The notes under the pieces were generated by a model that was not told where the DNA came from, did no database searches, and saw only the letters and a list, made by a program, of their open reading frames with translations. 64,000 bases of DNA. Source: Edaphochlamys debaryana (lineage: Eukaryota > Chlorophyta > Chlorophyceae > Chlamydomonadales). Below, one piece after another: positions 11,777-24,600 of the stretch. How positions within the stretch are numbered: the first letter of the stretch is position 1; each line of letters opens with the position of its first letter. The translations under genes were made by a program, and so were the position numbers. The stretch spans positions 806,001-870,000 of the forward strand of contig JAEHOE010000017.1 in NCBI GenBank assembly GCA_016858145.1, written 5' to 3'.

Positions 11777-14514
11777 CGGCGCCGACTGCCGCGCCGCTGG
11801 GCCAGTGGGCTCCACTTCAGCTGCGGAGCGGGGAGTGCAAGCCGTGGTAAGCTGCCGCTGCAGTTGGAGGCTAGGTAACAGCCTTTGGGTCGCGCGAGCT
11901 TCACGCTTTGCGACCCAGCTCGAGGCGGTAGGTTGCGGAGAGGCACGCGTGACGCAACCTTGTGTGCTGGTCAACGGCGACCCGCATTTGTTTTTAGCTC
12001 TGGTGCACTCCCAGTAGCTCTGGACCCACCTCGCGGACCAACTGCGCCTTACCTGGCGCCAATTGACCACGCGCTAGCGGCGGACGTGCGACCGAGTGTC
12101 CCTAGCTTGCTCAGTACCCTTGTTTGCGCTCAACGTCCAAGGACAAACCCCAGAACACAAAGGTGCACGGGCTCTAGCAACCGGGGATTGCTCGCAACCC
12201 CCGCAACCTCGCGACGGTAGACGCTAAAGACGCACCCAGCGGTCGGGTGGGGCCCGCGGCCGCTCAAAAGGGACCTAGGCCTCACCAGTTATCGACTGGG
12301 CTCCACGGCTCCCCGAGGTAGGGCGCTGCTCCCCCGCGCAGACCCGCGCAGCGCTAGTCGCCTCGAGTCCCAGAATAGCGCCCAGACCAGCCCTAGCGGT
12401 GGTGGTTGACACTGGCTGGCGAATACTGCGGTCCAGACTAGGTGGCCAGCGCGCTCGTTGCGCGATGCAAAAGAAGGGGGTGTATTAGTTGATATGTTCT
12501 GGTAGCACGCGATGCCTATACTCAGTGACCTGTGCTCTGCCTCGGATGATCCTAAGCTTTACTGCTCACGCCGCTGGCGCCGTCCTTGGGTTCTACGTGG
12601 CGAGTTGATGGGATTTTACCGCAAATTGCTGGGGCCCGGTCCTGTGGGCCCCAGCTGGAAACTCTGCCAGGGCTCACTCGGTACAGCTCTCTGTTCTCGG
12701 GGCATAGTGACACTTGCCTGGAAAAGGTAGAGGCCGGACATGTCCCGCGCGATGGCCGCAGGGTGGCGACCGGGTCTCACAGGCTTCAGCTTGATTTGAC
12801 TGCTACAAGTGTCAGCAATTGAATACATCGGTCATTACCTTGTTTCCCCCTTGCCAACTGCACCTGCACGACAAAGTTGCCTGCCTGCCCGTCCTGAGCG
12901 GCCGACGGCGGGGCAGGAGGAGCGGGGCCGGGCAGGGCTGTGGAGCGGTAGCACCTGTACAGGGATGCGTCCGCATGCGAGCGGTAACTGTCAGACCATA
13001 ACGGCGCAGGTAGGCCGGGGGTAAGGCGACCCCGCCTAAGGGGGGCGGACAAGGGACACGAACTTCACCTAGGCGGAGGAAGACCGACAGAGCGAGAGGG
13101 AGGCCAGGGATCAGACGACGGGGCTTAGACACGTGGACGCCAGGGGCTGAGAGGTATGCGTTGAATTGTAAGGCGGCAATAGGATAGGAGGTACGTCCCA
13201 GAGCGGCGGGGGGGAAGGGCGTGGGCACAACAAAGTGGGTTGAAGGGAAGGCAACCTTGCAGCAGAGAATCAACTCAGAAGTAACTCAAAGCACCTCAGT
13301 CCGGTATACGGTGATCAGTTGCAGAGTCGACGTGCGTGCCTTGGGGGGCCTAGCGTCGTCCACGGTGGTTGAGGTCCGCCGGCCGCTCGCTCGCTCGACA
13401 AACTGGACACCTGGCAGTCAGGCATTCGAAGTCTTCGCACAGATATTAGAATGTGAATGACATTTACTGATAGCTGGCAAGCTGAACACCGGAAGGAGTG
13501 GTAAGCTCCCCTCGCGGGTTGCGGGCACGGGCCCCTCGCGAGCGACGTTCAGTCCTAAGGTAACGAGTAGCGAGTCTCGTCCGTGGCGATATCCTGCCTT
13601 CCTGCCTTCCTTCAACTCGACCCTACATAACTGAGGAACGTGGCGACTCTTAGAGTTAGAGTCCATGGTGCCTCCTCCACGTCAATGAGTTTGCCCTGCC
13701 CTCGCTCGTCCGCGCCTTACCTCGCGCGAGTGCGATGTCCTGAGGTAGCGGCGCAAGCGCAAATGCTTCTGTGGGACTTGCGTAGAGTTCACACGCCGCC
13801 GCAACGCCAAAAAGTGCCACGTGTTGAGCATTCAAAGCCGTCAAACTCCGAAGCCGTGACCTCGCCAGACCTCGTGACCTGGACGCACATTATTCCAGTC
13901 AGCGTCTGCCACCGGGTCTCCTTGCTGGGCACCCAGATTCCCCACACAGACCTGAGTTATGGCACTGACAAGCGCTGGGCGCCCCCATGGGGTGTGGTCG
14001 ATACCGTAACTTTCCCTGCTCTCAGTCGCAAGCGATAGGGATAACGGAAAGTATGGCACTGAAAAGCTCTCGTCCCCCTTCCGGCTGGCCTCCGCCAGCT
14101 GCCTTCTCAAGAGGTCACGGTCACGGCGACGCCCCTGTCCATAGCACGGCCACACCTCGACCCTCTGCCCAGCCGCCGTACGCAAGCCAACTACGTGACC
14201 CACTTGCCACTGCAGACCGCGGCCGTATGGGCAGGCCCCTCCACCGCAACCGCCGCCAGTCCGTGGCCGCCAGCCGCCGCCAGCACCGACGGAGCGCCCC
14301 CTCCCTCGACAACGCTAGGGCTGCGCTCGGCCGTCGGGATCCAGAACTCCTCGGCTCCCGCGGACGAAACCGGCGCAAGGATGCGAAGCCGCGCCACCCC
14401 CATGCTGCTCCGGGCGCCGTGAAGCATACCTGCCCCCCGCCTGCTGGGACGCGGCCATCCCAGGGCAGCCGCCCAGGGCCCAGCAGCCTTCGTGGAGCCC
14501 GCATGCCAGGCCGG
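11777..14514. other. Intergenic with dispersed repeat copy 1
   Basis: Holds the 5' region of the bromodomain gene, the ~457-bp repeat at 12286-12742, and the 3' flank of AP4S1 (stop at 14515). No coding exon could be supported; the ORFs found are short and unlike any family I know. Confidence 0.45.
12286..12742 (+). repeat. Dispersed ~450-bp element, copy 1
   Basis: Near-identical to 15273-15721 in the same orientation. Both begin CAGTTATCGACTGGG and end GGCCGGACATG. Differences seen are scattered substitutions, a 3-base indel (GGATGATCC against GGATCC) and one divergent internal block of about 40 bases near 12609-12650. No ORF of note and no obvious terminal inverted repeats were found. Confidence 0.85.
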
Positions 14515-16782
14515 CTAGGACACGACCTGCTCCAGCAGCTGCACTGGCTCCAGGATGTTGGCCTTGTTGGTGTCAACGATCTGACCGTTGATGAGCATCT
14601 CGTCCAGGATGTAGTGCACCTGAGGGGGTGGGGGCGGGGGGGAAAGTGGGAGGAGTCGGGAGGGGGTGGGTACGGGGGTGGCGGCACGAGCCGGAACGAG
14701 GGGTGAGGGGCTGCGCGTGGCTGGGCCCGAACGAAGAAGGGCAGCTGTTGACCCGTTGTGATGCTGGGAGGTAGGGGTCAGGGCCGCGTGGCCGATGCGG
14801 AGGCAGCAGAGGAACCCAGTTGGCATGCGACACCCTCCGCGACCTACGGATGACCTCCAGTGCTCAAGGCTGCCCAGGTTGTGCGTTCAGCCAGAAAGGT
14901 CTGACGACAGGCTGGCCCGCCCTACGCACTTCGTGGAAGCCCACCGCCGTTTCCAACCTCTGTCTCGCCCCTCCGCCTCTAAAGCGCAACCCCTCTCACA
15001 CGCACTGCCGCCAAGCACTGCCGCCTCCCGCCGCTCCCCGTGCCCCACCCACCATCTCCGGCTCGTTCATGATGTCCAGTTCGCACACCTGCACCGCGGG
15101 GGCGGAGAGGCGTGAAGGGATGTATGCCAAGCGTTGGAGTGTAGGCTCACGTGATGCACCGATCGAGATCAGTCTCTCCCAGTTGTGGTCGGGGGCGCTC
15201 TGCGCTCTGCTCTATGGTATTCAATGCACAGCCGGCCGGGGCCTCAGTGCGACTTTGCGGGGATCACGGCAACAGTTATCGACTGGGCTCCACAGCTCCC
15301 CGAGGTAGGGCGCTGCTCCCCCGCGCAGACCCGCGCAGCACTAGTCGCCTCGAGTCCCAGAATAGCGCCCAGACCAGCCCTAGCGGTGGTAGTTGACACT
15401 GGCTGGCGAATACTGCGGTCCAGACTAGGTGGCCAGCGCGCTCGTTGCGCGATGCAAAAGAAGGGGGTGTATTAGTTGATATGTTCTGGTAGCACGCGAT
15501 GCCTATACTCAGTGACCTGTGCTCTGCCTCGGATCCTAAGCTTTACTGCTCACGCCGCTGGCGCTGTCCTTGGGTTCTACGTGGCGAGTTGATGGCATCG
15601 TCCCATCGGGGCCCCGGTCTCTGTGGGCCCCAGCTGGAAACTCTGCCAGGGCTCACTCGGTACAGCTCTCTGTTCTCGGGGCATAGTGAAACTTGCCTGG
15701 AAAAGGTAGAGGCCGGACATGACCCAACTCTGCCAGGACTGATCACATGTGTGCTGTGTTGAGGGCTGCTTGTGTAAACCAGGCCAACGTCAGCTCTAAA
15801 ACCTCAAATCTCCATGTCCTTGGGCCCCTTCTCCTGCACACTCCGTCTAACTAAACCTCGCCATGCAGTCGATGGCGTCTAGCTTAGGTCTAGGCTATAC
15901 ATGCGGGTAAGCATGAGCCCGGCCCCGGCGTGTTGCGTTTGGCCCAACCCTGCTCCCAGCACTAGGCCTTACGGCCGCCTGTGGCCTTGTGCAATCACAC
16001 CACTCCACCGATATGGAGCCGCATACGCACGCACGCACGCACACACGCACCCTCACCTGGCCAAAGTGCTTGTCGAGCACCTCCACGAAGCAGTGGATGA
16101 ACTCCAGCACAGCCAGCTCGTTCTGGGGAACAGGAGGGCGGAGTGGTGAGCGAGGAAGCGGGCGTAGGGCGGAGTCGGGAGGACGAAAGGGACAAACGGA
16201 CGGTAACGCGTCCGGTGCCGTGTGTCAACGCGCCCAATTCGACGTAAAACAGGGACAAGCGGCTTGCGGCCCCGGGGCGTAGCATCGTTGGCGGCTAGGA
16301 GACCGTTGAGGACTTTCCAACACCCCAGAGCTGAACCCCGTCCACCATGCGTGCCTACCTCGTCGTCATCCACCCCGACCATGAAGAATAGGGATGCGTA
16401 TCTCCGGTACACGATCTTGTACTGTCGATGCTCGTAGAAGGAGCACTGCGACCACCGGCATGGAGGGGGGTGCGGACACACGTAAAACGGCTGGCGGTGG
16501 GCAGGCAGGCCCCCCCCCAGTCATCTCATCCCCCCGCCCCGCTTGAGAGCCCGGCACCAGGGACAGCGGCGCGCCCTGACCGTCAAGCCAGGCCCAGCCA
16601 GAAGGAACTCAAGCTCTAGGAGGGGGCGCAGCGGCACGTGCCTGCTTGTCGGTCCGGGAGAGGCACTTGCGCACGACCTCCCCCTCGAGGGCTCTCCGCT
16701 CGTCGGTGCTGAGGAACTCCGCGAAGTACTTGGCCAGCCGGGTCTGGCCCTGCTTGTTGACCATGAGCATAAACTTGATCAT
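14515..16782 (-). CDS. AP4S1: AP-4 adaptor complex sigma subunit
   Basis: Exons (minus): 16642-16782, 16359-16445, 16057-16122, 15053-15088, 14515-14619, giving 144 aa, the same length as human AP4S1. The protein starts [20 protein letters not shown] and ends in an [20 protein letters not shown] helix region, the order seen in small (sigma) adaptins; the [10 protein letters not shown] start and LSRTDKQ-CSF junction match sigma-4 rather than sigma-1/2/3. Sigma-4 is the small core subunit of AP-4, which sorts cargo at the trans-Golgi network. Intron 1 has a GC donor (CAG then GCACGT) instead of GT, supported by the conserved protein junction. Intron 3 (15089-16056) contains a complete copy of the dispersed element found again at 12286. 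The gene is divergent from PI31 with ~600 bp between the starts. Family assignment is very secure. Confidence 0.95.
15273..15721 (+). repeat. Dispersed ~450-bp element, copy 2, inside AP4S1 intron 3
   Basis: Same sequence and orientation as 12286-12742 with scattered changes. It lies wholly between AP4S1 exon 4 (15053-15088) and exon 3 (16057-16122) and is antisense to the AP4S1 transcript. Confidence 0.85.
16021..16049. repeat. Short CACG/CA microsatellite near AP4S1 exon 3 donor
   Basis: Irregular run of CACG and CA units immediately next to the intron 3 splice donor of AP4S1. Confidence 0.6.
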
Positions 16783-17378
16783 GGTCGCTAGAGCCCGCTC
16801 GGGCCAGCTCCTAGCGCATCCCGCGGAGACAGCTGCAGTTGCAAGCGAAAGCTCTCTAGCCCCAAGATGCCTCCGTGTACCTAGTATTGTATGTCCTTTC
16901 CTATGCGCTTGTGACTTCGGTGAAGACGGTGCCAAAGGCAGTGGACAAGATTGTGGATGCTTCGCTTTGCGCGCAGCACCGGTGCTATCTGTATCGGTAT
17001 GTGGTGGTTGCAGAGACTCTGTCAGCTGTGCGCGTTGCCCGCACCTTGCCTCCGCATTGTCCCTGCCCTGGGCATGTGCTCATCCGGGCGCGCTTTCTCC
17101 TCGGCATCGCCTTAACCGCGGTGCTTGACTGCCTACAGCGTTGCTAAAGGCAACTGCACGTCATTCCTGTCACTCTAGCTTGCCAACGCCCAACATTATC
17201 GTACCGGCACAACGTCACGGAGCTCCACGCTCGCCTGCCTGCAAGGAACGTCCCCAGTTATACGCCTCGCCTTACGAGGTCACAGCTGAGGGCGACGCTC
17301 AGCCCAGCAGCACAACCCCGGGTCCGCCCCGGACCCTTGAGGATCTGGCGGGGGCGACCCAGACCCCAGGTCGCTACC
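16783..17378. promoter_or_regulatory. Divergent promoter region, AP4S1 / PI31
   Basis: About 596 bp separates two head-to-head start codons (16782 minus, 17379 plus). It must hold both 5' UTRs and probably both promoters. No TATA box or other named element was confidently identified. Confidence 0.5.
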
Positions 17379-19957
17379 ATGGCCACGCCTCAGGCCGTGA
17401 CGGCGCTCGTGAGGGCAGCACGGCCCGACTTCAGGTGCGGTGGGTGTAGAACGTGGGCCCCCAGGGCGCCGTGCTTTTACCGTGCAACCCGTCCACAGAG
17501 GATGCCGGCCTGCTGCTGATCCAATTGGAGTCCAATGATTGGACGTGGGTTCCCCTTGATGCCCTTGTAGCTCCAAGGCTGACAAGCTCGTGTTCGCGAT
17601 TCACGCAACACTCTCGGTCAACGGCTTCAGCCTGCGCAAGCTCGGACAGGGCGTGGACGAAGCAGGTGCGCCGGGGGCCTTTGCCCTCGCCATGCCCTCG
17701 ACTTCCCTGCACCGTCAACGTCCGCCTCCACCATCCACCTCTCGCAAATCCTCAACCGCGCCCCCACTCTCCCTCACCACTCCCCTCCACCACCACCCCA
17801 GTCACCCAAGGTGCCTCCACACTTCCCGCTGAGGAGATCGACATCACAGGTTGGAGCCAGCCCGCGGAGGACGGCACGCTCGCCTTCCTCTACGTCCCCG
17901 AGCCCGGCACCGCCAGCGCCAAGGCTGCGGGCAGTGCTCCGCTGCTACTGGTCAAGTGCCTCCCCCTAGAAGGGGACGGTGGCGACGCCGGAGGTAGCCT
18001 GATAGTGAGCCTCGCGGACACGGCCTCCGGCAAGCCGCCCGCCAGCCTGGACCTCCCCGTGGACCGGTGGGTGCCGTACGGCGCACGGGGAGCGCGGGCT
18101 GGTACGGCATGTAAATCTTCGCGTCTACCGTGAGGAGGCCCCTGCCATCGTGCGCACGGGCGGTCAGGACCCTTACCATCCAGCGGCCTCAAGCCCACCT
18201 CTTGCCGCCAGCAGCGCTCACCCTGGTCCCCTCGACTCAGGATGGCCTCCAGCGCCCGGCCCTGACCCGTGATGCTGTTGCTGAGCGCCCGCGCCCCCGC
18301 CCGCGCCCGCGTCCCCCGGCCGCGCAGGTACGTGCCGGCCCTCGCTCCCGGCGCGCAGGGCTACAAAGAGCTCCCAGAGCTCATTTCGAAGGTGGAGGGC
18401 GCCCTAGCGGACGCACTGGAGGGGGGCGGCGCGGGGAAGGTGAGGGGCGGGATGGAGGCGCGAAGAGGAGGAGTGAGGGCTCGAGCACGAGGATAGGAGA
18501 TGGTGGGGGTGGTGAGCCCGTCACAGCTGTCCACTGGCTCCACTGTAAGGCCCACCATGATGGAACGCGGGAGCGGTTGCGGCCTGGAAGCACGCAAGCC
18601 CTCCTCGTGGTGCGTGCCCTTGCCTGCGGCTTTTACAGCCGCCCGCGCCACATGCCCGCTGCTATCCGCAGGCCGCTGCCGCTGCCAAGGCGACCGCGTC
18701 TACGAGCGCCTCTGGCCGCACCGCGCCCACCTCGCAGCAGCAGCAGCGGGAGGAGGCGGAGGAGCAAGAGCGCAGGCGGCGAGAGGAGGTGGAGGAGCGG
18801 CGGCGGGGGGACCCGCTGCGGGACCCGCTCATCGACGACTCCTACCACCGGCCGGGCATGGGGGTCCTCCGGCCGCCGGGCTGGGGGGGCGTGGGGGACG
18901 AGGACCTGATGCCTGGTGAGGGGCTTGGGCGAGGGCAGGAGATTGTGACGGGCCATGGACAGGACGAGGGAGGGGGACAAGGGAGGACGCTGTGCGGTCA
19001 CGCAGTGGGTGAGGGTCGCGGCCGCGGAGGATGGCAGGGTGGCAGCGGAGGAACCACGGCTCAGGGCAATCGGCGGTAGCCGCAAACAGGAAGCGGGCTC
19101 GGCCACATGGCTCGCAAGGCGGTGTTCAAAGCTTATGATCCTTCCCGCCCTCCGCCCGCTCCGACGTTCCCTGCCCTGCAGGCGGCCTGCCGCGACCCAT
19201 GCCCATGGGTGGGCCCTTCGGCGTGGGCGGTGTGCCGCTGGGCCCGCGGGGCGGCGGCGGGGGCATGCACGTGGGGCCCGAGAACCCCATGTTCTCAGGT
19301 GAGGGTCTGACCTGTAATTGTCGGGGGCGGCAGATGTTAGTCAGCGGGGGCAGGCTGAGGACTTGCTACCTCGATGACCGGCCGGCAGTTGACGTGTCAC
19401 GGACCCCTGTGCCACTGCCGCTCCCTCCCCTGCTATGCTCGGACCCTGCACCTCCACGCCACCTCACCTGCAAACCTCACATCTCACAAGTACCCGGCCC
19501 CTGCCCACCCCCCGTCCCCCAGACCGTCTGCGCCATCCGCACCGCGGGCCTGGGCTGGGGCCCGGCATGGGCGGCCCGGGCGGGGGCGTGCCCGGCATGC
19601 GGTGGGACCCCATCAACCCCGAGGGGCTGCAGGGCTTCCACCCAGACGACTTCACGCAACCCGGCGGGTGAGAGGCTGAGAGCCCGAAGGACCGGGGTGC
19701 GGCGAGCGTTTAGGGTTGCATGTGCAGGGGCTACCACGTGGTAGAGATTCAGGTGAGCTGGGGGGTCACAGTGCTGGGCGGCGGGCACAGGCTGTCCTGC
19801 TGTCGCCTAGCCAAGGAAAGTTGGCACCCCCAAACTAGCGGTTTGCCTTCCCTGTATCCCCTCCCCTCGCCTACGAAGGGCTCGCCGCGAGGGCCTGAAT
19901 GACATCGGCGGACCGCCGCCAGGCCGTGGCGCCGACTGGGACGAGATGTACGGCTGA
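17379..19957 (+). CDS. PSMF1: PI31-type proteasome regulator (PSMF1/PTRE1 family)
   Basis: Exons: 17379-17434, 17571-17665, 17802-18066, 18328-18439, 18672-18915, 19182-19298, 19523-19667, 19879-19957; phases close to 370 aa. The N-terminal half is an FP-type domain: KLVFAIHATLSVNGFSLRKL, then ITGWSQPAEDGTLAFLY, a DLPVDR strand and GYKELPELISKVEGALADAL. After a Gln/Glu/Arg-rich linker comes the Pro/Gly-rich PI31 tail (RDPLIDDSYHRPGMGV, VGPENPMF, GMRWDPINPEG, GFHPDDF), the region through which PI31 proteins bind the 20S proteasome (established), ending DWDEMYG. Expected role: cytosolic or nuclear regulator of proteasome activity or assembly. The exon 3-4 junction was chosen because it joins LPVDR to YVPALAPG in frame and uses good splice sites; it is the least certain boundary. 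Family assignment is strong. Confidence 0.88.
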
Positions 19958-20488
19958 GTAGTACGGCAAAGTAGACTGTGCTGGCCGCCGTACCTGTGGC
20001 ATGGGTTGGGTGAACCCAGAGGTGGGCACAGAGGTGGTTGTTGAGTATTGAGGGGCGGAGGGCATCCTACCCGCCACGCGCCAGGACTGTGGAGCTGTAT
20101 GAATGGCTGTATGTGCATAAGCAGGGGTGGCGCTTTGAGCACAAGTTTGTCGTTCATGCCCATCAGAGTTGGGCGTCACGGTCTCGCGCTGCAGGCTGAG
20201 CACAAGCAGGAGGCGCGGTGGCCTGCATGTGGGCACGGTGCGTGCATGTAGATATGACTGGGGCCCGTCTGACATTCCGCACGTGCCCTTGAACGTGTCG
20301 AACGTTGTTGCCTGAGAGTTGACGGCATTGGGGAATTGGCGATCATGAAGTAGCCAACCAGATCAAGCATGGACGGATGGAGTTGCAGCAGGGTTGCCGA
20401 GTGAGCTGCACAGCGTTGTCCGGCCTTTCAGGAAGCGCAGTACGTTTGCGCGGCGCTGTGAGCCCGTGCCCCGCCGCCCAGGGGCCGA

Positions 20489-20493
20489 TGTAA
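20489..20493 (+). terminator. Candidate TGTAA polyadenylation signal (PI31)
   Basis: First TGTAA found downstream of the PI31 stop, ~530 bp away, a normal 3' UTR length for these algae. Confidence 0.5.
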
Positions 20494-20862
20494 CATGTGT
20501 CTGCCTCTATGTGCTCACAGCATGGCGACAGGCTGCAGCGTTTGCCGCCCCCCTCCCCTGGTAACTCGTCTCCCGTGTCTCCTTTCCCCCCCTAGTTGAG
20601 CGCTTTATCACAAAGCCCCCACCCTAGCACAGCCTGCCTCATAGAAGGCGGGTGGTGGTGGACTGGTGGATGGTTACGGCCTCACTGCCTCATACGAGGA
20701 ACTCACTTCACCCGATGCAGAGGGCAGGGTTCGCCCTAGTAAGGCAGTTTGCAGGCCTGGTTTAGGGAAGGAGACCTGTCCAGACCTGTCGGTATCCCAT
20801 GGAAGCCGTCATGTCAAGGACAAGGGAGACTGAGGGAGAGGACGCCCTGTTGGTCTCACCTG

Positions 20863-21108
20863 GTCGTATGGACGGCCCCCCCATGCTTCAGGTCCTCCGA
20901 GCCGCTTGTGCGATATCAAGGTGCATGGAGTTGGGAGTGTTGTGTCCCGGGCCCGCTGACGAGACGGGTTCCCCCTGTGCCTTCTGGCCCTTTGACCTGA
21001 TCGTATTGACGGTCCGCCCGTGCCTTACGTCCTCCATGGTGCTTGAGCGACACCAGAGCGCATGGAGTTAGGGATGTTGGGCCGGAGGTGTCCCGGGCCC
21101 GGTGAGGA
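20863..21108 (+). repeat. Imperfect tandem repeat, ~137-bp period
   Basis: Two diverged units, ~20863-20966 and ~21000-21108. Shared anchors include TCGTAT-GACGG, GTCCTCC, GCATGGAGTT and TGTCCCGGGCCCG in the same order. No coding potential is evident. Confidence 0.6.
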
Positions 21109-21605
21109 GAGAGGGCCCAGCCCTCACCAGTGCCCTGGCGTGCCTTCCCACTCGTCCCCTCAGTTGACATACCGCATCCAGACGTCACCACCAAGTACCC
21201 ATGACCTTTGCCTCACTCCTCACGTCCTACTCCTCCCACGTGCTCGTTGGCCCTTTTCGACCCCTTCGAGCCCCTTGACCCAGCTATCAGTCCACTCCCG
21301 CCCTCAGAAGCCACACCGCATCCAGCCGTCACCTTGTTGTTGCGTGGTGTCTTCGGCCTTGCACCAGCGAGGCTTCAGAAGAGCGGGGGGCGTCAGGGGG
21401 GACGACCGACTGGGGGGTGGGAGTTGGCTGCCGTATGCTCATGTGGTCCGCACAGGACAGACACTCCAGCTTCTCATACTGCAAAGTGCACTGCACGCAA
21501 ACGTTCACAGACGCTATCTCCTCCTGTGATAGATAGGAAGAGCGCGTGCTGACTTTGCCGACGCATTTGCATTCCTCGCGTGCCTCGAACAGCGGCGATG
21601 GGCAG

Positions 21606-24600
21606 ATGAGCGCGCGCCTCGAGGCGAGCAGGGCGAGATGGGAGGACTCGGCCTCTGACTCTTCGGACGACAGCACGGTAGCACAGCACTTCCCTCTTTT
21701 GCATAGCGCGCTGAGCAAAATGACGGAGGCGAGCAAGACAAAGTCGGTCAAATGCCTCGCCCTTATTCTGGCCTGGTAAGCACTGCTGTGGGCGCTTGTT
21801 GGTGTGTTGGGGCTCAGCTCATGCGACAACATCTCTGTGCTCGTTGCGCTCAAGGTATGTGCTGAGCACCGGGCTGTCACTATACAACAAGCAGCTGGTG
21901 GGGAAGGATCATGGCATGTTCGGCAAGGGCGCCTTCCCAGGTGCGTTGAGCCGCTGCAGCATCCCCAGAGTTGGCGGGCAACTGACCTGAGGACGACGTG
22001 CCTTTGCAGCTCCCCTGTTCATGTCGGCGGTGCAGTTCATATGCCAGACAATGCTGGCGAAGGCCACCTTCGCCACGGGCCTTGCGCAGAGGACTCAGAA
22101 CCGCCGCATGCCCTGGTCCGAGTATGCCCGCCTAGGCGAGTCGCTGATCAAGCACATAGCCAGCTTCCAGGGATCTAAGGGGGGGCTGTGCGGTGATCTG
22201 CCGCGGGGCCCCGGTCGTGCCCGTTGTGCGTGGGTGCCCCAGCTCCTCGCCCGCGTCTCCCCCCCTCGTCAACCCCTGACCCCTGCGATGCACCTTAGCC
22301 AACATGTATGGATCATAGTCATATACCGCTGATCTGGGCCTCAAGGCTTTCACGGCAGCCAAGCACGCACCGGTAGCCCCCTTCCGCCAGGGCCCTAGCG
22401 ACCCCGGTAGCCGTGACGGCCTGCCCCCAACTCCCCTCCAACTTTCCTGTCCCCACATCTCACCCTAACCTTTCCCCGCAGTCATACCCAACGGTGTCAC
22501 GACAGGTCTTGACATTGGGTTCTCGAACAAGAGCTTGGTATTCATCAACCTCTCGTTCTACACGATGTGCAAATCCACCGTGCCGGTGTTCTTGCTGCTT
22601 TTCGCCTTCATCTGGGGCATTGAAAAGTGAGCTCGGCTTCTGAAACGCGATGCACAGGGTCATATGTGCCGAGGCTGTAGGTACCGGCTCGTGGCAGCGT
22701 CGGCTGACCCCCACGGTGCCTCGTACGTCCCTTGCTCACCACCCCTACCCCAAGCCCTGCCCTTGAGGCCCCGCCCGCTCCCCCCCCCCTTGGCACCCTT
22801 CCCAACCTGCTGACTGCCCCACCTCCCAACTCCCTGCGCCCTGCAGGCCCAGCTGGGGTCTGGCGGGGGTGGTGTTTGTGATCGTGTCGGGTCTGGTGCT
22901 GCTAGTGCGGGGGGAGACCAAGTTCGACACGCTGGGGTTCGGCCTGGTCATGACTGCGTCCTGCCTCAGCGGGCTGCGCTTCACACTGACCCAGGTGCTG
23001 CTGCACGGGCACGCGTCCTCGGGTGAGCGGCGGCGGAGGAGCGGGGAAGGGGGGCGGGGAAGCGGGGGGTCGGGAGGCGGCCAAGGGTGGGAAGGGGGCG
23101 AGTGTATGGGAGCGGGGGGGCAGAGGTGAGCATGTGGGGCAGCCGGGAGTCCGGATGCGTGCAGCGCGGATGCGACGGGTGCCTCGACACCTGGGGCGGC
23201 CTCTGGACATGGGCCCCGCGCGACTGCCTCTAATCCATCGCCAACCCACATCACACGCTGGACCCCTCTGACCAGCCATCCCCCTCGTCCCCCCCTGCCC
23301 CAACGCGCGCTCAGCTGCGCTGGGCGGCCCCCTGGAGGTGCTGGAGCTGCTCACACCGGTCATGTCGATCACGGTGCTGGTGTTCTCGCTGGCGTGGGAG
23401 GAGCTGTGGGACGTGCTGCCCAACAGCCCCTACTTTGAGGGGCTGGAGCACAGGTGCGGGGCCCGGCGTAGAAGTGGGCAGCCCGGGGCGTGCTGGGCAG
23501 TGTAGAGGGCAGAGCTGGCAGGCTGCTGGGGGCGGGCACAGGGGCACAGGGCGGGCAGGTGGGTCGGGAAAGGGCAGGAGCTCGGTTTGGCTTCTCGACG
23601 TTGGCAGAGGGGCGGCCGGGGCCTGGGGGCGCAAGGGTCGCTGCCTGACCTCGGCCTGGCTTACTCCCTTTGCCTGCCGCCGTCCCGCTCTGCAGCATGC
23701 TCACGCTGCTGGTGATCGCGGCGGGAGCTGTCATTGCGTTCCTCATGGTGTGGACCGAGTACCAGGTGCGGGCGCCGGGGCAGGTGCAGGCGGGAGAGGG
23801 GGGGTCCCAGAGGGGCGGGGGCAGGTGCAGGCGGGAGAAGGGGGGCCAGAGGGGCGGGGGGCGGGGCTCGCAGAGGGGTGTAGAGGTGTACAGTGCGCAG
23901 GGAAGTGGGGTTGGTCATGGGATGGGGCCAGGCTGCCCGGACCGACGCTCGCAGAGGGGGGTACTGTGTCTGCATGCCCACGGCTTGGCGCCGCCCCATC
24001 GAGACGGCAGGGCAGGCTGCAGGGGATGGGAGGAGCTCCGGGTACAGGGCATGAGCATGCTTGGGAACGCTTGGAGTGGGTGGCAGGATGGGTACCAGCC
24101 GCCTCCTAGGCAGCACGGGGCGGGGCCGGCGTGTGCTTGTGGGGAAGTTGCATCTGCACCACGAGCGCGATGCCGCGCAACTCTGCTGCATGCGCACGCG
24201 GCTCAGAACCTGTGCTCGCCCTTGACTCCCTTATCTGCCGCGCCACGTGACCAGGTGATCAAGGAGACCTCGGCGCTGACCTTCATGATTGCCGGCACCG
24301 TGAAGGAGGTCGTTACAGGTGGGCTGGGCAGGAAGGGCTCGGAGAGCTGGCACGAACTGGCAAGAACTTCGTCGGACTTGATCGCATGCCTGACCCCAAG
24401 CAACCGTCCCTTGTCCTGCCCTGGCGCCCCGCAGTCCTCGCGGCGATGCTGGTTATGGGCGACAAGCTCACAGCCATCAACGGGCTAGGCCTCGTGATTG
24501 TCATTATCGGCGTGCTGCTATTCAACCTCTACAAGTATCGAAAAGTTAAAGCAGCCGACGCGCCGGGCTACGTCAGCCTGGAGACCATGTCAAAGGACGA

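Larger units (their letters stand above)
19958..21605. other. Intergenic between PI31 and SLC35-type gene
   Basis: Contains the PI31 3' UTR, a TGTAA at 20489-20493, an imperfect direct repeat at 20863-21108, and the 5' region of the transporter gene. No further coding exon was supported. Confidence 0.5.

Noticed and set aside
12286..15721. The two 450-bp copies as LTRs of a retrotransposon
   Set aside because: The DNA between them contains the last two exons of AP4S1 and no gag/pol sequence, and the copies lack TG...CA ends.
18241..18327. Arg/Pro-coding extra exon in PI31
   Set aside because: It would leave a 31-bp intron before the next exon; joining LPVDR directly to YVPALAPG is in frame and fits the family.
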